Source of the DNA: Paramecium octaurelia
Taxonomy: Eukaryota; Ciliophora; Oligohymenophorea; Peniculida; Parameciidae
NCBI GenBank assembly: GCA_905182995.1
Contig: CAJJDP010000136.1
Coordinates: 273,325 to 337,324, forward strand
Reading direction: 5' to 3'
DNA: 64,000 nucleotides
Shown here: piece by piece, positions 34,427 to 46,449 of the stretch
Layout: each line of letters opens with the position of its first letter
How positions within the stretch are numbered: position 1 is the stretch's first letter
Position numbers and translations under genes: made by a program
Notes under the pieces: model-generated
Database searches by the model: none
What the model was told of the DNA's origin: nothing
The model's input: the letters and a program-made list of their open reading frames with translations, nothing else

Positions 34427-35720
34427 TCAAATATATTTATGTTTTGAAATTATATCACATATATATTCTGACATTGGAATTGAACATGTCCATCCAGGAG
34501 ATGCTACATTCAAAAGGTGAAAAGAATTCTTGTCATGCTCAAAAATAAAATCTTATTCCATTTTTCGTTATTCAGTATCAAACAACTATGATCTGATTCC
34601 TGGTTTACCTCTGTCAAAGTATTCGTGCAATTGGTTTTCTGGAATTTGATCTAGTTGAGTTGTGAGCTTTTTGGCTTCTTTAATCATATAAGCTAAAAGT
34701 AATAATAGTATTGATACTTTTGTTGATCTTCTTTAATTCATTTAAGAGACTCTAAGCATAGAATTTCATATCTTTGGATAATACATTTTAAACATTCAGA
34801 CTCAAAATTTATGAAAACTCTGAAAGAACAAAATTATCCTTCCAATTATATTATTCTCTCCATAATGCAGGAAAGATAGAAGGGCCAATTTTTAAATGAC
34901 CATCTGTTGTTAATGTTGTATGAATTCCTAAAAAGTAGTTCCCAGCTAAGGGTGGAACGGGATAAATAATAGCATTTGCCTCTGGAATAGGCCTATTGTT
35001 TATAAGATAGCTCCCTTTAAATGGCCAGATAACGTATTTTTTACAAAAATTAAATTGTTTAGCGATTACATCTGCGTATAATCCACCTGCATTTATAAAG
35101 TATTTGGCTGAAACTAATTATTTTTCATTCGGCATTTTTAACACATTAAATAATGTTTATTAGTCTTTATTTTCAATTAAATCAGTATATTTATGATTTG
35201 TAAATACTTGGACGTTCTTACACTATTTAAGATCTTCATGAATACTCTTCATTAACCCTTTATTATCAGCTACACTTGTAGTTGGTGAATATAGGAATTA
35301 AAAGTTTTTATCATTAACTTTAAGATACTTTTCTATCTTTAATGCCCTATCTACTTCCATGAGTTCCAATTCCACACCATTAATATCACCTTGCTTCTTA
35401 ATTTAAGCTAACCTCTCATTCTCAACAGAATTCCTTGCTACCAAGAATTTGCCTGTCTTTCTGAGATTCACTTTATGATCTAAGCAATATTAAGTTAAGG
35501 TCTTGTTTCCTTCTTTACATAATGATGCTTTAACAGTGTTTGATGCATAATAGAATCCAGCATGCAAAACAGCACTATTTCTGGTTGATGTATGCAATCC
35601 TAAACCTGATTCCTTTTCAAAGAGTCCAATTTTATGATTAGGATATCTTGCTGATAACGTTCTTGTTAACATTCCTCCTACTACACCTCCTCCTATAACA
35701 GCAATATCAAATGATATCAT
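34427..35720 (-). CDS. L2HGDH: L-2-hydroxyglutarate dehydrogenase
   Basis: One 25-nt intron gives 422 residues, close to the family length. The FAD-binding Rossmann motif IAVIGGGVVGGMLTRTL is at residues 6-22, followed by the diagnostic HTSTRNSAVLHAGFYY, then FINAGGLYADVIA, WPFKGSYLI, YPVPPLAGNYFLGIH and LKIGPSILPAL. The end (GKPGIRSQLF ... NVASPGWTCSIPMSEYI) also aligns. It oxidises L-2-hydroxyglutarate to 2-oxoglutarate in mitochondria. No clear presequence is visible. Its stop is 48 bp from that of the convergent phosphatase gene. Confidence 0.92.
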
Positions 35721-35913
35721 ATTTTTTAGGTAGAGTCTAAACTTTATTTAATATATAAATATTCAACTCACAACTATTTCTAAAAATATCATTTATCTTA
35801 GACCTCTATATGTATTAAGATTTATGATTCATTACTAAACATAGAAGTCTGTAATTCACTTCAGGACTAATAATAATTTATTTGTTATTATGAAAAATTA
35901 GAAATAATTATCA

Positions 35914-37190
35914 TCATTTTGATATATCGATAATAGTATCTTAAGAGCTAGCTCTACATCTGATAAGTGGAAGAGAAAATTTAACTTTTTATTCTTCACA
36001 AACACTTTTTTTTCTAATTTCATAATCATATTTCTTCTTTCCGTTTCTTAAATATGGATTTTCTTATTTCTTAAGCAAGCGACGAAATTGTAAGAATCCA
36101 TTCCCTCCTATCCACTTATGAGCCAAAATCTCTTACATGGATATCCTTTAATTGTGTTTAGGTACAAATATTCTATTAATCAAATCCTTAGCATCATCAG
36201 AGACATTTAGTTCATGCTAGAAATTACATTGAAGAATGTTATTCACTTTTTCATCATTTGTTCTTCCTTTAAAAGGTAATTTACCATATAACAGACTGTA
36301 CATAATTACTCCCAATCCCCACACATCCACACAAGGACATAAAAACTTGAGTTTTCCATTCAGAACCTCTGGAGACATGTATGGTAGAGTGCCAACATTC
36401 ATCGTTTCGGTTTCTCTCTAAGTTCCAGCCATTCCTGCCAATCCAAAATCTATTAATTTAACCTTAATTAAAAATTAATAATACCCATGTATTTCCTTAA
36501 GTAACTAACATGATATTTTCTAATTTTAAATCTCTGTGAACATATGTTTTTGAATGACAAAAGAGTAATGCCTCAACAATCTGTTTGATATATATCTTCA
36601 CCTCTTATTCAGGTAGTGTTCCTTTATCTATTAAGATAAAGAGGATACTTACTTCGAATTAACTAGAGCAGAGAACCACCATCTAAATATTCCATAATTA
36701 TGATAGACTCCTTGGTCTTGGAGAAATAGAGAGTTTAAAAGACCTTAACAATATTTCGATGCAGTAATTCTTTTAAGATTTTAGACTCCCTTTTTATAAT
36801 GGAGTCCTCCTCCTCCATATCCCTTGTTATTTTTATTGCTACAGAGGATCCAATGAACTTATGTTTCGCCAATAAGACAGTTCCTTGACCTCCCTTACCA
36901 ATTTCTGAGACAATCTCATACTCCTAAAATATGATACTTGCATCCAAGTCCTAACCGAAGAGAGTGATATATAATTTATTTCCATCTAGAACTTATTGTA
37001 AATCTTGCTCTATCAATTCATGCCCATTTTAATTAAAGATTCTGACTCGCTTAGGGATGACACTCCATCCTTAAATAATTTGGTTGCGAACATCATTAAA
37101 AGTAGTTTTAAAAGTTAATGTCAATTTAAAAGGAGGGAGATTTGGAGAGTAGACATTGACGATTCTGCTTTTATCAAATTAAGTCTTCAT
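35914..37190 (-). CDS. Ser/Thr protein kinase with ubiquitin-like N-terminus
   Basis: Two introns (25 and 22 nt) give 409 residues. Residues 1-85 look like a ubiquitin-like or PB1-like fold (strand-helix-strand pattern, ending NKLYITLFGQDL). The kinase domain follows: IGKGGQGTVLLAKH, VAIKITRD, EYLDGGSLL, HRDLKLENIML, DFGLAG, GTLPYMSPEVL, DVWGLGVIMYSLLYGKLPF. All catalytic residues are present. It is most like the CAMK/SNF1 branch. The C-terminal tail is basic. This Ubl-kinase arrangement resembles TBK1/IKK-type architecture in reverse order. Confidence 0.85.
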
Positions 37191-37217
37191 TTTAATTTAT
37201 CAATTTCTGTTGATTGG

Positions 37218-38592
37218 TCATTAATCTTTAAAATACTTAATGAGAATTAACAAAATCTAAGAATAATAAGGATTATTCATTTTATATTGATCAAATAATA
37301 AATTCAAACCAACAGAATGGAATACATTCTTTATTTCTTGGCTTTAATCTGGAGGCATCGATCTTACTATTGTGACTAAAGTGTTCTATCTTCTCAACAA
37401 ATACTTAATCGTTTCATAAAGTAGTACTTATAATTCTCATACTCTCAATATGTTTAAGGTGTTACTTCTTTGAAATTCTAAACTTGATAATTGCAAGGAC
37501 TTTTAATAAAATAGTTATTATAATTGAGTTTGCTATTCATTCATTTTCTCTATCGTTTATTTGTGACTCCTAATTCTTCTTCTAACATATAATAACAATT
37601 AAGTGATTCAAACCATTTATCGCATTGTTAAAATATAATACTGGTAATTTATTAGTTGATTAAATGTTATTTGGTCCTTTTGCTCTTTAGGTATCCATCC
37701 AAAATTTCTTCATATGAAGCCCACTTCTACTTGATACATATATCTGCTTATTAAATAACATCCTCATTTTATGACACTCATTTATAAATAGATTCAAATA
37801 GGACTGCCACAAAGAATTGCAAAATCTAGTGCTTTCTTTACTATTTTTTGTATAATTTGTTTTTGATTTTCTTTACAATAAGACAACAACTAAATGTAAG
37901 TTAATTTCATTTCTGAACATATTGTGCCATCAAATAATTTAGTTAAACCTTCCTATTAAATATCCACTCCTCATCTTAATTTTTTCATCTGAATAAATTT
38001 TTACTACTTATTGATAATGATTGTTTCTCATCTCCTCGTATTACCTATAACACTCTCGATTGAAAACTCCAAAAATAAGTTGTTATTAATTTTTATCTGT
38101 ATTAACATAATCGCAAAAATCCAGCATTAGATTCAGAGCATTATACTTATTATTTTTAATCTGACAATCACTTTTTGTATTCCACCTAGCTTATAATGTT
38201 TTTTAGACATATTAAAATTTTTCATAAACTCTGATATTATTTGCTTATTTTTTGTATAGATTATTTGGGTAATTCATCAAACAACTTTTAATTGATTCTT
38301 ATTCATTTTCAGCAAATGGCATTCCTCAATAGAAGCATCACATATTATTGTAATTTCGTTTAGGTTAATCCACTTTATTGAATAGTGTGATTTGGGTCTA
38401 ACCTAGAGTACAAATTTTATGCGCTAGTATTTGTTTAAGCAATAATAGAATAAACAACTACTTCCTTGGTTATTTTGTTTAAATCAGTAATTATCAATTT
38501 ATGGGATTACAATAGTTGAACCAAAACATAGAGAATTCATCATAACAAACCTTCCTTATTCTTGGTCGTTCTGAATCATGATCAACCTCCAT
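37218..38592 (-). CDS. Interrupted or long-intron gene, unknown product
   Basis: A chain of minus-strand coding-like segments runs from ATG (38590-38592, MEVDHDSERPRIRK) to TGA at 37218-37220 (KNVFHSVGLNLLFDQYK near the end). Segments join well through introns of 28, 39 and 44 nt and perhaps 50 nt, for example ALDFAILCG to MSQNEDVIQQAD. One join near 38000 cannot be made without a TGA (context HYQQMKKLR-TGA-GVDIQQEG). The protein is helical with no recognised domain. It may be a real gene with unusually long introns or an early pseudogene. Confidence 0.4.
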
Positions 38593-38688
38593 ATAAATAA
38601 TAATAATTTTTTAATTGAGGGTCCATTATAATTATTATTATAATTTAAATAATTTAAATAATTTGAATAATAAAACTAAATAAGGTTT

Positions 38689-39177
38689 TCAATCTTCATC
38701 TTTGTTTAATATACGACATTCCTCATATTATTGATAGAATTTATCAAAATCTTCCTCACTTTCTAATTTAACACAAAATGATTCCAACTTGGTTTCCCCA
38801 TCACTTTGATCCTACCCAATCCATTCGTATCCATATTGATGAAACAAACTTTTAACAATAGCCTCAGAAATTATATGATTAGCTCTTATGAAATAGGTAG
38901 CATCCTATCTCATAAGTAATCTACACTTCTTGGTTTCTTTGTGTTGTAAGAATTTCAAGATACCTTAACCCCTTTACTTTAAGTTATATGAATAAAAACT
39001 TACTTTCCATTCCTCGTTTCTAAATCGATAAAGCTTACACTTAAAGGCCATTAGTTATTCGAAATCCTCTTCTCCTGTTTTTGTTGCAACTGGCAATAGT
39101 TTAGGTGGACCAACATAGGGAATAATTTCCTCTTCTGGGTCTTCAGGAATAGGTGGTTCTGCTGGATCAAGACTCAT
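38689..39177 (-). CDS. RANBP1: Ran-binding protein 1 (RanBD domain)
   Basis: A 27-nt intron gives 153 residues. The RanBD core is clear: KCKLYRFRNEEWKQRGQGIL, then KFLQHKETKKCRLLMRQDAT and ANHII; in most species this reads KERGxGxxKLLKHK and RLLMRxD. A Pro/Glu-rich N-terminus precedes it. The C-terminal part (FCVKLESEEDFDKFYQQYEE) closes the PH-like fold. It assists RanGAP in hydrolysing Ran-GTP in the cytoplasm and so maintains nuclear transport direction. Confidence 0.88.
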
Positions 39178-39412
39178 TTATTTTAAGCAAATTTAAATTG
39201 TTTAAAAATTGTAATAAATTACAGAATTTATATTATAAAACACAATAGAATTTATTAGTTTAAACAAATATTCATTTATTATATATACATCAAAAATATG
39301 GAATTTATATATATATACTTTTATCAAATTTGTTAACCAAAATGACAAAGTACCTTAATTAAACTTATTTTTTGAATATAATTTTATTTTTAATGAAAAT
39401 ATGAATTATTAA

Positions 39413-40394
39413 TCAAGTATGTCTACCATTAACCCATTCTCCTTCTAAACTTTCTCTACCTTAATTTGATAAAACACATCCTTTTCCATGGAATACTCCC
39501 TTCCTAAAAGTCCCGTAAAATACAAAATACGAATCATAACAATCTATAAATTGCATTTAACCAATTCCTTCTATTTCTCCATTTATAAAATTGCCACTAT
39601 ACGTTTCTCGATTTTTTGCTACATTTGAAAAGTTCATAAAGTTTTTTAGTTACAATTTCTATGACTTAGATTCTCTAAACATTAGTTTACCCTTTCCCCA
39701 AAAAACATCATCTTTCCATTAACCAGTGTATATAATCTTTCCATCTTTATCAAACAAAGTTCCAATTCCTTATTTTCTACCTCTTTCATCTGTCTATCCC
39801 TCGTATAAGGCTTCTTCGCCCATATAGATGATCTTTTTGGTAATAGTTGTTTTTTTATTAATATCATAAGTAGTTTATTTATTATTAGTTTGAGATTGGA
39901 AGCTTTAATCTCGTTTATTTGATGATTACGTATTTTTGCTTGCTTTAGTATTTCTCTCATGTTCTTCTAAAATCTTTTTACTAATTCGAATTCTCTCTTA
40001 AGAATTGTCGTATTTGTTCAAGAAATAACTTTTGTAATTTCCATTTCGTTATGGTGTCACTGGATAATTAAATTCATCTTGCGAAGTATTGGTATGCTAT
40101 TTCTTTGTATTATTTCCATCTTGATTCTACTTTGGTGGCAATGACTTCTAAATCTAACATATTCTGCTATCAATGATTTCAATTTTTTTGTTAATTGTTT
40201 CAATCAAAACATCTGTGACTCTTGATTTATCTGGACTTGCTATTTGGGCTGGGATTTGCGATCTAATTTGAGGTTAAACTGATGTAGGTGGCTATTTCAA
40301 AAGCAAATCTTACTCTAATGAAAGGTAGGCTTTAATAAACAGGGACTGTTTGTTAGACCAAATAAACTTGGGGTTATGGGTACACAATAAACAT
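39413..40394 (-). CDS. MORN-repeat protein
   Basis: A 22-nt intron gives 319 residues. Residues 1-160 are low-complexity, Gln/Pro/Ser-rich. MORN-type repeats follow: ALYEGQTDERGRKQGIGTLF, IIYTGQWKDDVFWGKGKLMF, ETYSGNFINGEIEGIGQMQF, FYGTFRKGVFHGKGCVLS, and LEGEWVNGRHT. MORN proteins bind membranes or act in cortical and ciliary structures of protists. Confidence 0.8.
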
Positions 40395-40441
40395 AATAAA
40401 ATATAATAAAATTTTATTTTATTTGAATATTCTCATTCATA

Positions 40442-41547
40442 TCATTAAGCTGGTAATTGTGATAATAAATCCAAAGCACTCTATACGATGCTAATTTCTT
40501 CGGAAATATGTGATCTTTTGCTTGTGTAACTTGTATTTTCATTGTCTTCAGCAATTCTAGTTTAATCAAGCAACTCTTATGAGGTTGCAATAAGTTCCTA
40601 CAATTCTTATTGTCTTCTCTTAGCTGATGCCTATTAAATAATTTCCAATTAATTTTACTAGGTCATTATCCTTAGCAGTTGCTTATCTTTGATTGAATTA
40701 TTTGTCCTTATCTAAATTGCTGTAAGTGGTTTCAAATTGGCTTCTTAAGGTTTGATATTATTGCTCTGAATTGGTGGAGGAAGTATTAATGGCATCTAAT
40801 CTTTCTTGAACATTTCTTGCAATTCCTTCCAATTTAGTTATAACTCTTCTAATAGTGTTATCATCATATTCGGATGTCAATTAAATCATTATGGATATTG
40901 GGTGTTTTTCTCCCAAAGTTTGTTTCGCGGCTTCAATGGCTCTTTCTCTTTCAATTAAACTAGTATTTCCCAAAAGAGTGTCGCCTAAAAATCTTAACAC
41001 TTCCTAAACTGCTGCCAAATATCTAGAGTTATTATTGAATTTCTCTTCTGCTGCTCTCACTTCTTCTTAATGATTATCACTCAATTATGTAATTTAATTG
41101 GATAACAATAATAGCTATTGCCCTTGGAAGCTCAGGGATTGAGTAAGAGAGGATAGATCAGAACTCAAATCGTTGATTTGTTGATTTACTGAACTCAGCT
41201 CACTTTCAGTAGTTTCTAAGGTATTTTCCAATTTAGAAATTTATTATTCATAATTTGCTTGTTGCTATATAATTAGAAATAGTATTACAGCAGAATGTTC
41301 AGCTTCATTAGCCCCTGATGCAGCGATGAGTTTGTCTAACATTGATTAAACGATTGTAACGACTTCGCCCAATTTACTTGATTAATGCAATTCAAGCATC
41401 CCGTAAAAATAATCGCTAAAAGGGGTGATTCTTGTTTTCTGGAATATAGTATATATTTATTACTTCTCTTAATTGCTTTATTGCCGTGAGATGAGTTTCT
41501 GTAGTAGCTGATATTACAATCAATACTAATAAAATTGCTATTCTCAT
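40442..41547 (-). CDS. Trichocyst-matrix-like secretory coiled-coil protein
   Basis: Two introns (25 and 28 nt) give 350 residues. The protein starts with a signal peptide (MRIAILLVLIVISATTETH) and then is almost all coiled coil, with many Gln, Ser and Asn and few aromatic residues. The pattern (signal peptide, Leu-rich helices, LEGIARNVQERLDAINTS, ERAIEAAKQTLGEKHPI) fits the trichocyst matrix proteins stored in dense-core extrusive granules of Paramecium. Such proteins are cut from proproteins; no processing site was identified. The 5' two thirds of the gene recur at 41975-42876. Confidence 0.72.
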
Positions 41548-41973
41548 TTATTATATTAATTAAAAAACGACTTCATTTCTTTTTTGTTACTTAATTTTAT
41601 ATACATAAAAATCATCATTATGCAGAACCCAGATACTATGATACACTATCATTAAGATTATACCTTTGAATAAAATAAATAAGGTTACCTGACTTAATGG
41701 TATTTTAACTCGTCAGAAAAGATTAAGAATTTTATACTTAGCTGTAAATATTTTCAATCAAATAATAATAATAATATTTACAATACGAATATCTTTAAAA
41801 TCTCACAGGAGCAATTTTAACAAGTTCTTTTATATGGTATCAAAATTTTATGTGTTCAAATTCTAAACTATTAATTTGATTATTAACAAAATTCTTTGAT
41901 TGCTTAGTTTTTATTCTATGGCAATCAAATATAATTCTTTATACTTCAATTCAGCTTTATTGAGGAGTCAAAA
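40646..41973. repeat. Direct duplicate, 1328 bp, copy 1 (ends at N)
   Basis: This stretch appears base-identical to 41975-43302 wherever compared, and ends at the single ambiguous base 41974. It contains most of the trichocyst-matrix-like gene and its upstream region. The pattern fits two contigs that share an end overlap and were joined with one N. Confidence 0.9.
41548..41973. other. Upstream region of trichocyst-matrix-like gene
   Basis: AT-rich promoter-side DNA up to the N at 41974. No other gene seen. Confidence 0.5.
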
Positions 41974-41974
41974 N

Positions 41975-42876
41975 CAATTAATTTTACTAGGTCATTATCC
42001 TTAGCAGTTGCTTATCTTTGATTGAATTATTTGTCCTTATCTAAATTGCTGTAAGTGGTTTCAAATTGGCTTCTTAAGGTTTGATATTATTGCTCTGAAT
42101 TGGTGGAGGAAGTATTAATGGCATCTAATCTTTCTTGAACATTTCTTGCAATTCCTTCCAATTTAGTTATAACTCTTCTAATAGTGTTATCATCATATTC
42201 GGATGTCAATTAAATCATTATGGATATTGGGTGTTTTTCTCCCAAAGTTTGTTTCGCGGCTTCAATGGCTCTTTCTCTTTCAATTAAACTAGTATTTCCC
42301 AAAAGAGTGTCGCCTAAAAATCTTAACACTTCCTAAACTGCTGCCAAATATCTAGAGTTATTATTGAATTTCTCTTCTGCTGCTCTCACTTCTTCTTAAT
42401 GATTATCACTCAATTATGTAATTTAATTGGATAACAATAATAGCTATTGCCCTTGGAAGCTCAGGGATTGAGTAAGAGAGGATAGATCAGAACTCAAATC
42501 GTTGATTTGTTGATTTACTGAACTCAGCTCACTTTCAGTAGTTTCTAAGGTATTTTCCAATTTAGAAATTTATTATTCATAATTTGCTTGTTGCTATATA
42601 ATTAGAAATAGTATTACAGCAGAATGTTCAGCTTCATTAGCCCCTGATGCAGCGATGAGTTTGTCTAACATTGATTAAACGATTGTAACGACTTCGCCCA
42701 ATTTACTTGATTAATGCAATTCAAGCATCCCGTAAAAATAATCGCTAAAAGGGGTGATTCTTGTTTTCTGGAATATAGTATATATTTATTACTTCTCTTA
42801 ATTGCTTTATTGCCGTGAGATGAGTTTCTGTAGTAGCTGATATTACAATCAATACTAATAAAATTGCTATTCTCAT
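41975..42876 (-). pseudogene. Partial copy of the trichocyst-matrix-like gene
   Basis: Same start codon context (ATG 42874-42876), signal peptide and coiled coil as the gene at 40442-41547, but cut at the N before the last exon. Because the DNA is identical, including non-coding parts, this is most likely an assembly duplicate rather than a second gene or a biological pseudogene. Confidence 0.8.
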
Positions 42877-43302
42877 TTATTATATTAATTAAAAAACGAC
42901 TTCATTTCTTTTTTGTTACTTAATTTTATATACATAAAAATCATCATTATGCAGAACCCAGATACTATGATACACTATCATTAAGATTATACCTTTGAAT
43001 AAAATAAATAAGGTTACCTGACTTAATGGTATTTTAACTCGTCAGAAAAGATTAAGAATTTTATACTTAGCTGTAAATATTTTCAATCAAATAATAATAA
43101 TAATATTTACAATACGAATATCTTTAAAATCTCACAGGAGCAATTTTAACAAGTTCTTTTATATGGTATCAAAATTTTATGTGTTCAAATTCTAAACTAT
43201 TAATTTGATTATTAACAAAATTCTTTGATTGCTTAGTTTTTATTCTATGGCAATCAAATATAATTCTTTATACTTCAATTCAGCTTTATTGAGGAGTCAA
43301 AA
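41975..43302. repeat. Direct duplicate, 1328 bp, copy 2
   Basis: Identical to 40646-41973; after 43302 the sequence becomes unique. See copy 1. Confidence 0.9.
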
Positions 43303-43321
43303 GAGTATTGATTTATTGACA
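42877..43321. other. Upstream region, duplicated up to 43302
   Basis: Repeat of the 41548-41973 region followed by the return to unique sequence. No gene. Confidence 0.5.
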
Positions 43322-43826
43322 ATATTCAATATAGCATTGACGATGAAAACTTAAGAATTCGAGAGAATTTCTTTGTCATTTTTCATAGAAATGCACTATT
43401 AGGATAATTTTGCAAACCTCCAAATAAAAATATATATATTTAGATTGAAAATACGAAAACTCCTTTCGAATCAATATTATTTGTATGTACTTAACCAATA
43501 GGATTCTAATGCTTATATTTTTCTGATGGAGTTAAATCATTATCGAATTTCTTTATACAATTTTATTAAATCATAATTGACCAAAATTATTTCTGGCATT
43601 TCTACTTGCTCTTGGGATGTTTACAGAAAAATAGTAACAATTTAAGTAAGTCAAAAGAAAAAACACATATGCTAATCTTAACTTTGTCAAGCCGTAATAT
43701 TTCCTTATGGATGAGGTTAATTAATTATGAAATTTATTTTAACATAACCAATTTTATATTATAATCAATCACCCATCTCGTACTTTTTATTAAATTGAAT
43801 GGGATGAGTTCGTGAATCTAAGAAAG
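43322..43826 (+). other. Coding-like open stretch, unresolved
   Basis: In the ciliate code one plus-strand frame is open for about 165 codons with a protein-like composition (FHRNALLGQFCKPPNK, FESILFVCTQPIGFQ). It has no ATG at its head and no recognised domain, and ends with TGA near 43826. It could be the 3' part of a gene whose 5' end was lost at the scaffold join, or chance. Confidence 0.25.
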
Positions 43827-44109
43827 TCTATCAAGTCAAATCAGAGAATTGAGTGTAATAATATCACATTTTTAAATAGTTTACAGAGTTAATAAACCAT
43901 ATCAATCTACTTGGATGCATTTATAAACATACTGATACATCCAATGAAATCAAGTGTTGGGTAGGTAAATAATAAGATTAAAAAGAAGGAATCATTAGGA
44001 GAACATCTGGTTCCTTAGTTAAAATTTACTTCATAGAGAATTTAACATCTATTTATATTAATATTTTCAGTATTTAATTTAGAAAACAGAAGTGATTTTA
44101 ATTAATTTA
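43827..44109. other. Intergenic spacer
   Basis: AT-rich DNA before the CXC gene; no gene seen. Confidence 0.4.
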
Positions 44110-44904
44110 ATGTAGTTGTAATAACACAACTCGTTTATCTAATTTGCAAGATAATTGTTAGAACAACAATCTTCATCGAGTCCAGACATGGATGAACACA
44201 AAGACTCTTCTTTAGACATGAGTTAGCTAATTAAGTTGCAACACACTATTCCTGACAATATTTTAATCTCTCCTGAACCTTCAAAAAAGAAGGGTTCCAT
44301 TCCTCTGCCCTCTGATGATCCTTGCAATTGTAGCAGATCTGGGTGTAGAAAAATGTATTGTGAGTGTCTAGCCAAGGGAAGACTTTGCTCTTCATTTTGT
44401 AGTTATAATATTTCTATTTAATAGGCAGATGCCAAAATTGCCATAACAAGACTCCAAACAAGCTTGTTTAAAATGTCATCGAAGAACTAGATCAAAACAG
44501 GAACAGAAAACGATTTCGATCAAGAAGGTTTAAGGATGTAATTCATTCATCTATTCTAGGGATGTACATGCTAAAAGTCAATGTGTTTGAAGAAATATTG
44601 TGAGTGCTTCAACTCTGGAAAAAGTTGTGGCTCTGGTTGCAAATGTGTGAATTGTGAAAATTATGTTCTTGACGAAGTCGAAAAAATTATTTGCTCGCCA
44701 AATTAAAAGAAAACATCAAAATTTTCATCTAAATTCGAAAGTGCTAATACTAATACTAGATCGGATTATTATGGGTTAGTCTTAGAGAAACTCGATTTAG
44801 AAGAGTTCGAAGAATCTGAGGAGTGTAATTTTATTTCTAATTATATAGAATTGGACAAGATGAATACCACTGTTATAATGATATTAGGTTAGTTAATCAT
44901 TTGA
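44110..44904 (+). CDS. CXC-domain DNA-binding protein (tesmin/TSO1/LIN54 type)
   Basis: Two introns (23 and 22 nt) give 249 residues. It has the two Cys-rich CXC motifs of the family, CNCSRSGCRKMYCECLAKGR...C...C.CQNC and CTCQKSMCLKKYCECFNSGK...CKCVNC, separated by a short basic hinge (QNRNRKRFRSRR). The usual linker between repeats (RNPxAFxPK) is degenerate. LIN54-type proteins bind the CHR promoter element in cell-cycle genes. The start ATG at 44110 gives a Gln/Ser-rich head; ATG at 44188 is an alternative. The C-terminus is acidic. Confidence 0.87.
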
Positions 44905-44944
44905 TTTATTTGTTGACTTCAAATATAATTATTAATTATTATTT

Positions 44945-46331
44945 ATGGGGCAAGTCTGCTATAGGGAGCATGATGAAACACAATTGCTCAATTCTTCAGA
45001 TATCAAAAAACCTGAATCCATTTAAGGATCAATGAACAAATCTAAACGTAATTCCACATTCAAATAAGAGCTAGCGGAGATTGTATACAAACGCAAAATG
45101 TTTTAGATATGTCGGATGATCCTGAGTTTTAAATGGAAAATGATGAATTTCTCAGACTTTCAACTGTATTCCATATTTTATATAAAACAGAAAAATACAC
45201 AAGAAATGGATGTTGGAGGTAAAATAACTGAAAAAGACCTGAATCCTGCTCCCTCAACGAAAGTCAACATTGATAGTTTTAGATTGCTGAAGGTTTTGGG
45301 TAAAGGTTCTTTCGGTAAAGTTATGCTTGTTTAATACAAATCTAATGGTATCTACCAAATAATCTTTAGGGAAGTATTACGCAATGAAAGTTCTTTAAAA
45401 AAAAAATATATCAAATGAAAAATAAAAGAGACATACTGAAACCGAGAGAATCATTTTAGCCACATGTTCTAGTCCCTTCATCGTAAAATTGAGATATGCA
45501 TTTTAATCACCCTACAAATTGTATTTGGTTGTTGATTATTTACCAGGAGGGGAACTCTTCTTCCATCTAAGAAAAGTTGTTAGATTTGATGAAATAATTG
45601 CTAAATTTTATGCTGCCGAAATTCTCTTAGGCTTATAATATTTACATGAAATTAATGTCATTTATAGAGATCTAAAGCCAGAAAACATATTACTAGATGA
45701 TAAAGGTCATATTAGATTGACTGATTTTGGTTTATCTAAGATCATGCTAGATGAAGATAAAACAGCATTTAGTCTATGTGGAACTCCTGAATATTTAGCC
45801 CCTGAGATATTAACTGCAAGTAATTATACTCAATGATTAGAAACTGGATATGATAAGACATGTGATTGGTGGAGTTTTGGTGCCTTACTTTATGAAATGC
45901 TAGTAGGAGCACCTCCTCATTATAGGGATAATAAGAAGGAAATGATAAGAAAAATATTGACTCAACCTATTCCATACCCACCATTTTTATCTGAATCTGC
46001 CAAATCGTTATTGCAATAATTGCTGGTTGTTGACGTATCATAAAAATAAAATAATTTTAGCCTAAAAAGAGATTAGGATTTTATTAGGATGGATATGAAA
46101 TCATGTAGCATGCCTTCTTTGAAACTATCAATTTCTAAGAGATGGCTCTTTAAAAGGTATATTCATGTTATGGAGTAGGCAAAACCTCCCTACGAATTTG
46201 ATAAAAAGGAATTGAAGTATTTTGACGAAGGACTAACGAAATAAATAGCAAAAGACACACCTGTAAATGGAACTTTGATACCTAATTAAAATTTTTCAAA
46301 TTTCACTTATCAACCAAGTGTTGCAAAATGA
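44945..46331 (+). CDS. AGC-family protein kinase
   Basis: Six introns (23, 25, 22, 21, 26 and 22 nt) give 415 residues. The N-terminus MGQVCYRE suggests myristoylation at Gly2 and palmitoylation at Cys5. The kinase domain is complete: [101 protein letters not shown]. The tail ends with FSNFTY, the AGC hydrophobic motif (F-x-x-F-T/S-Y). It is close to the S6K/SGK/Akt group. There is no PH domain. Confidence 0.92.
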
Positions 46332-46449
46332 AAATCATGAATTTTTTAAACATTAAAACAAGTAGGTTTATTTTATTATATAATTATATTATTTCAAATG
46401 AAATTTAACATAAGCAATATACCTAGACCCTTATTCAAGGAAATAAAAG

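Noticed and set aside
41975..42876. Second trichocyst-matrix gene as a true paralogue
   Set aside because: DNA identity extends through introns and the upstream region and stops exactly at the N.
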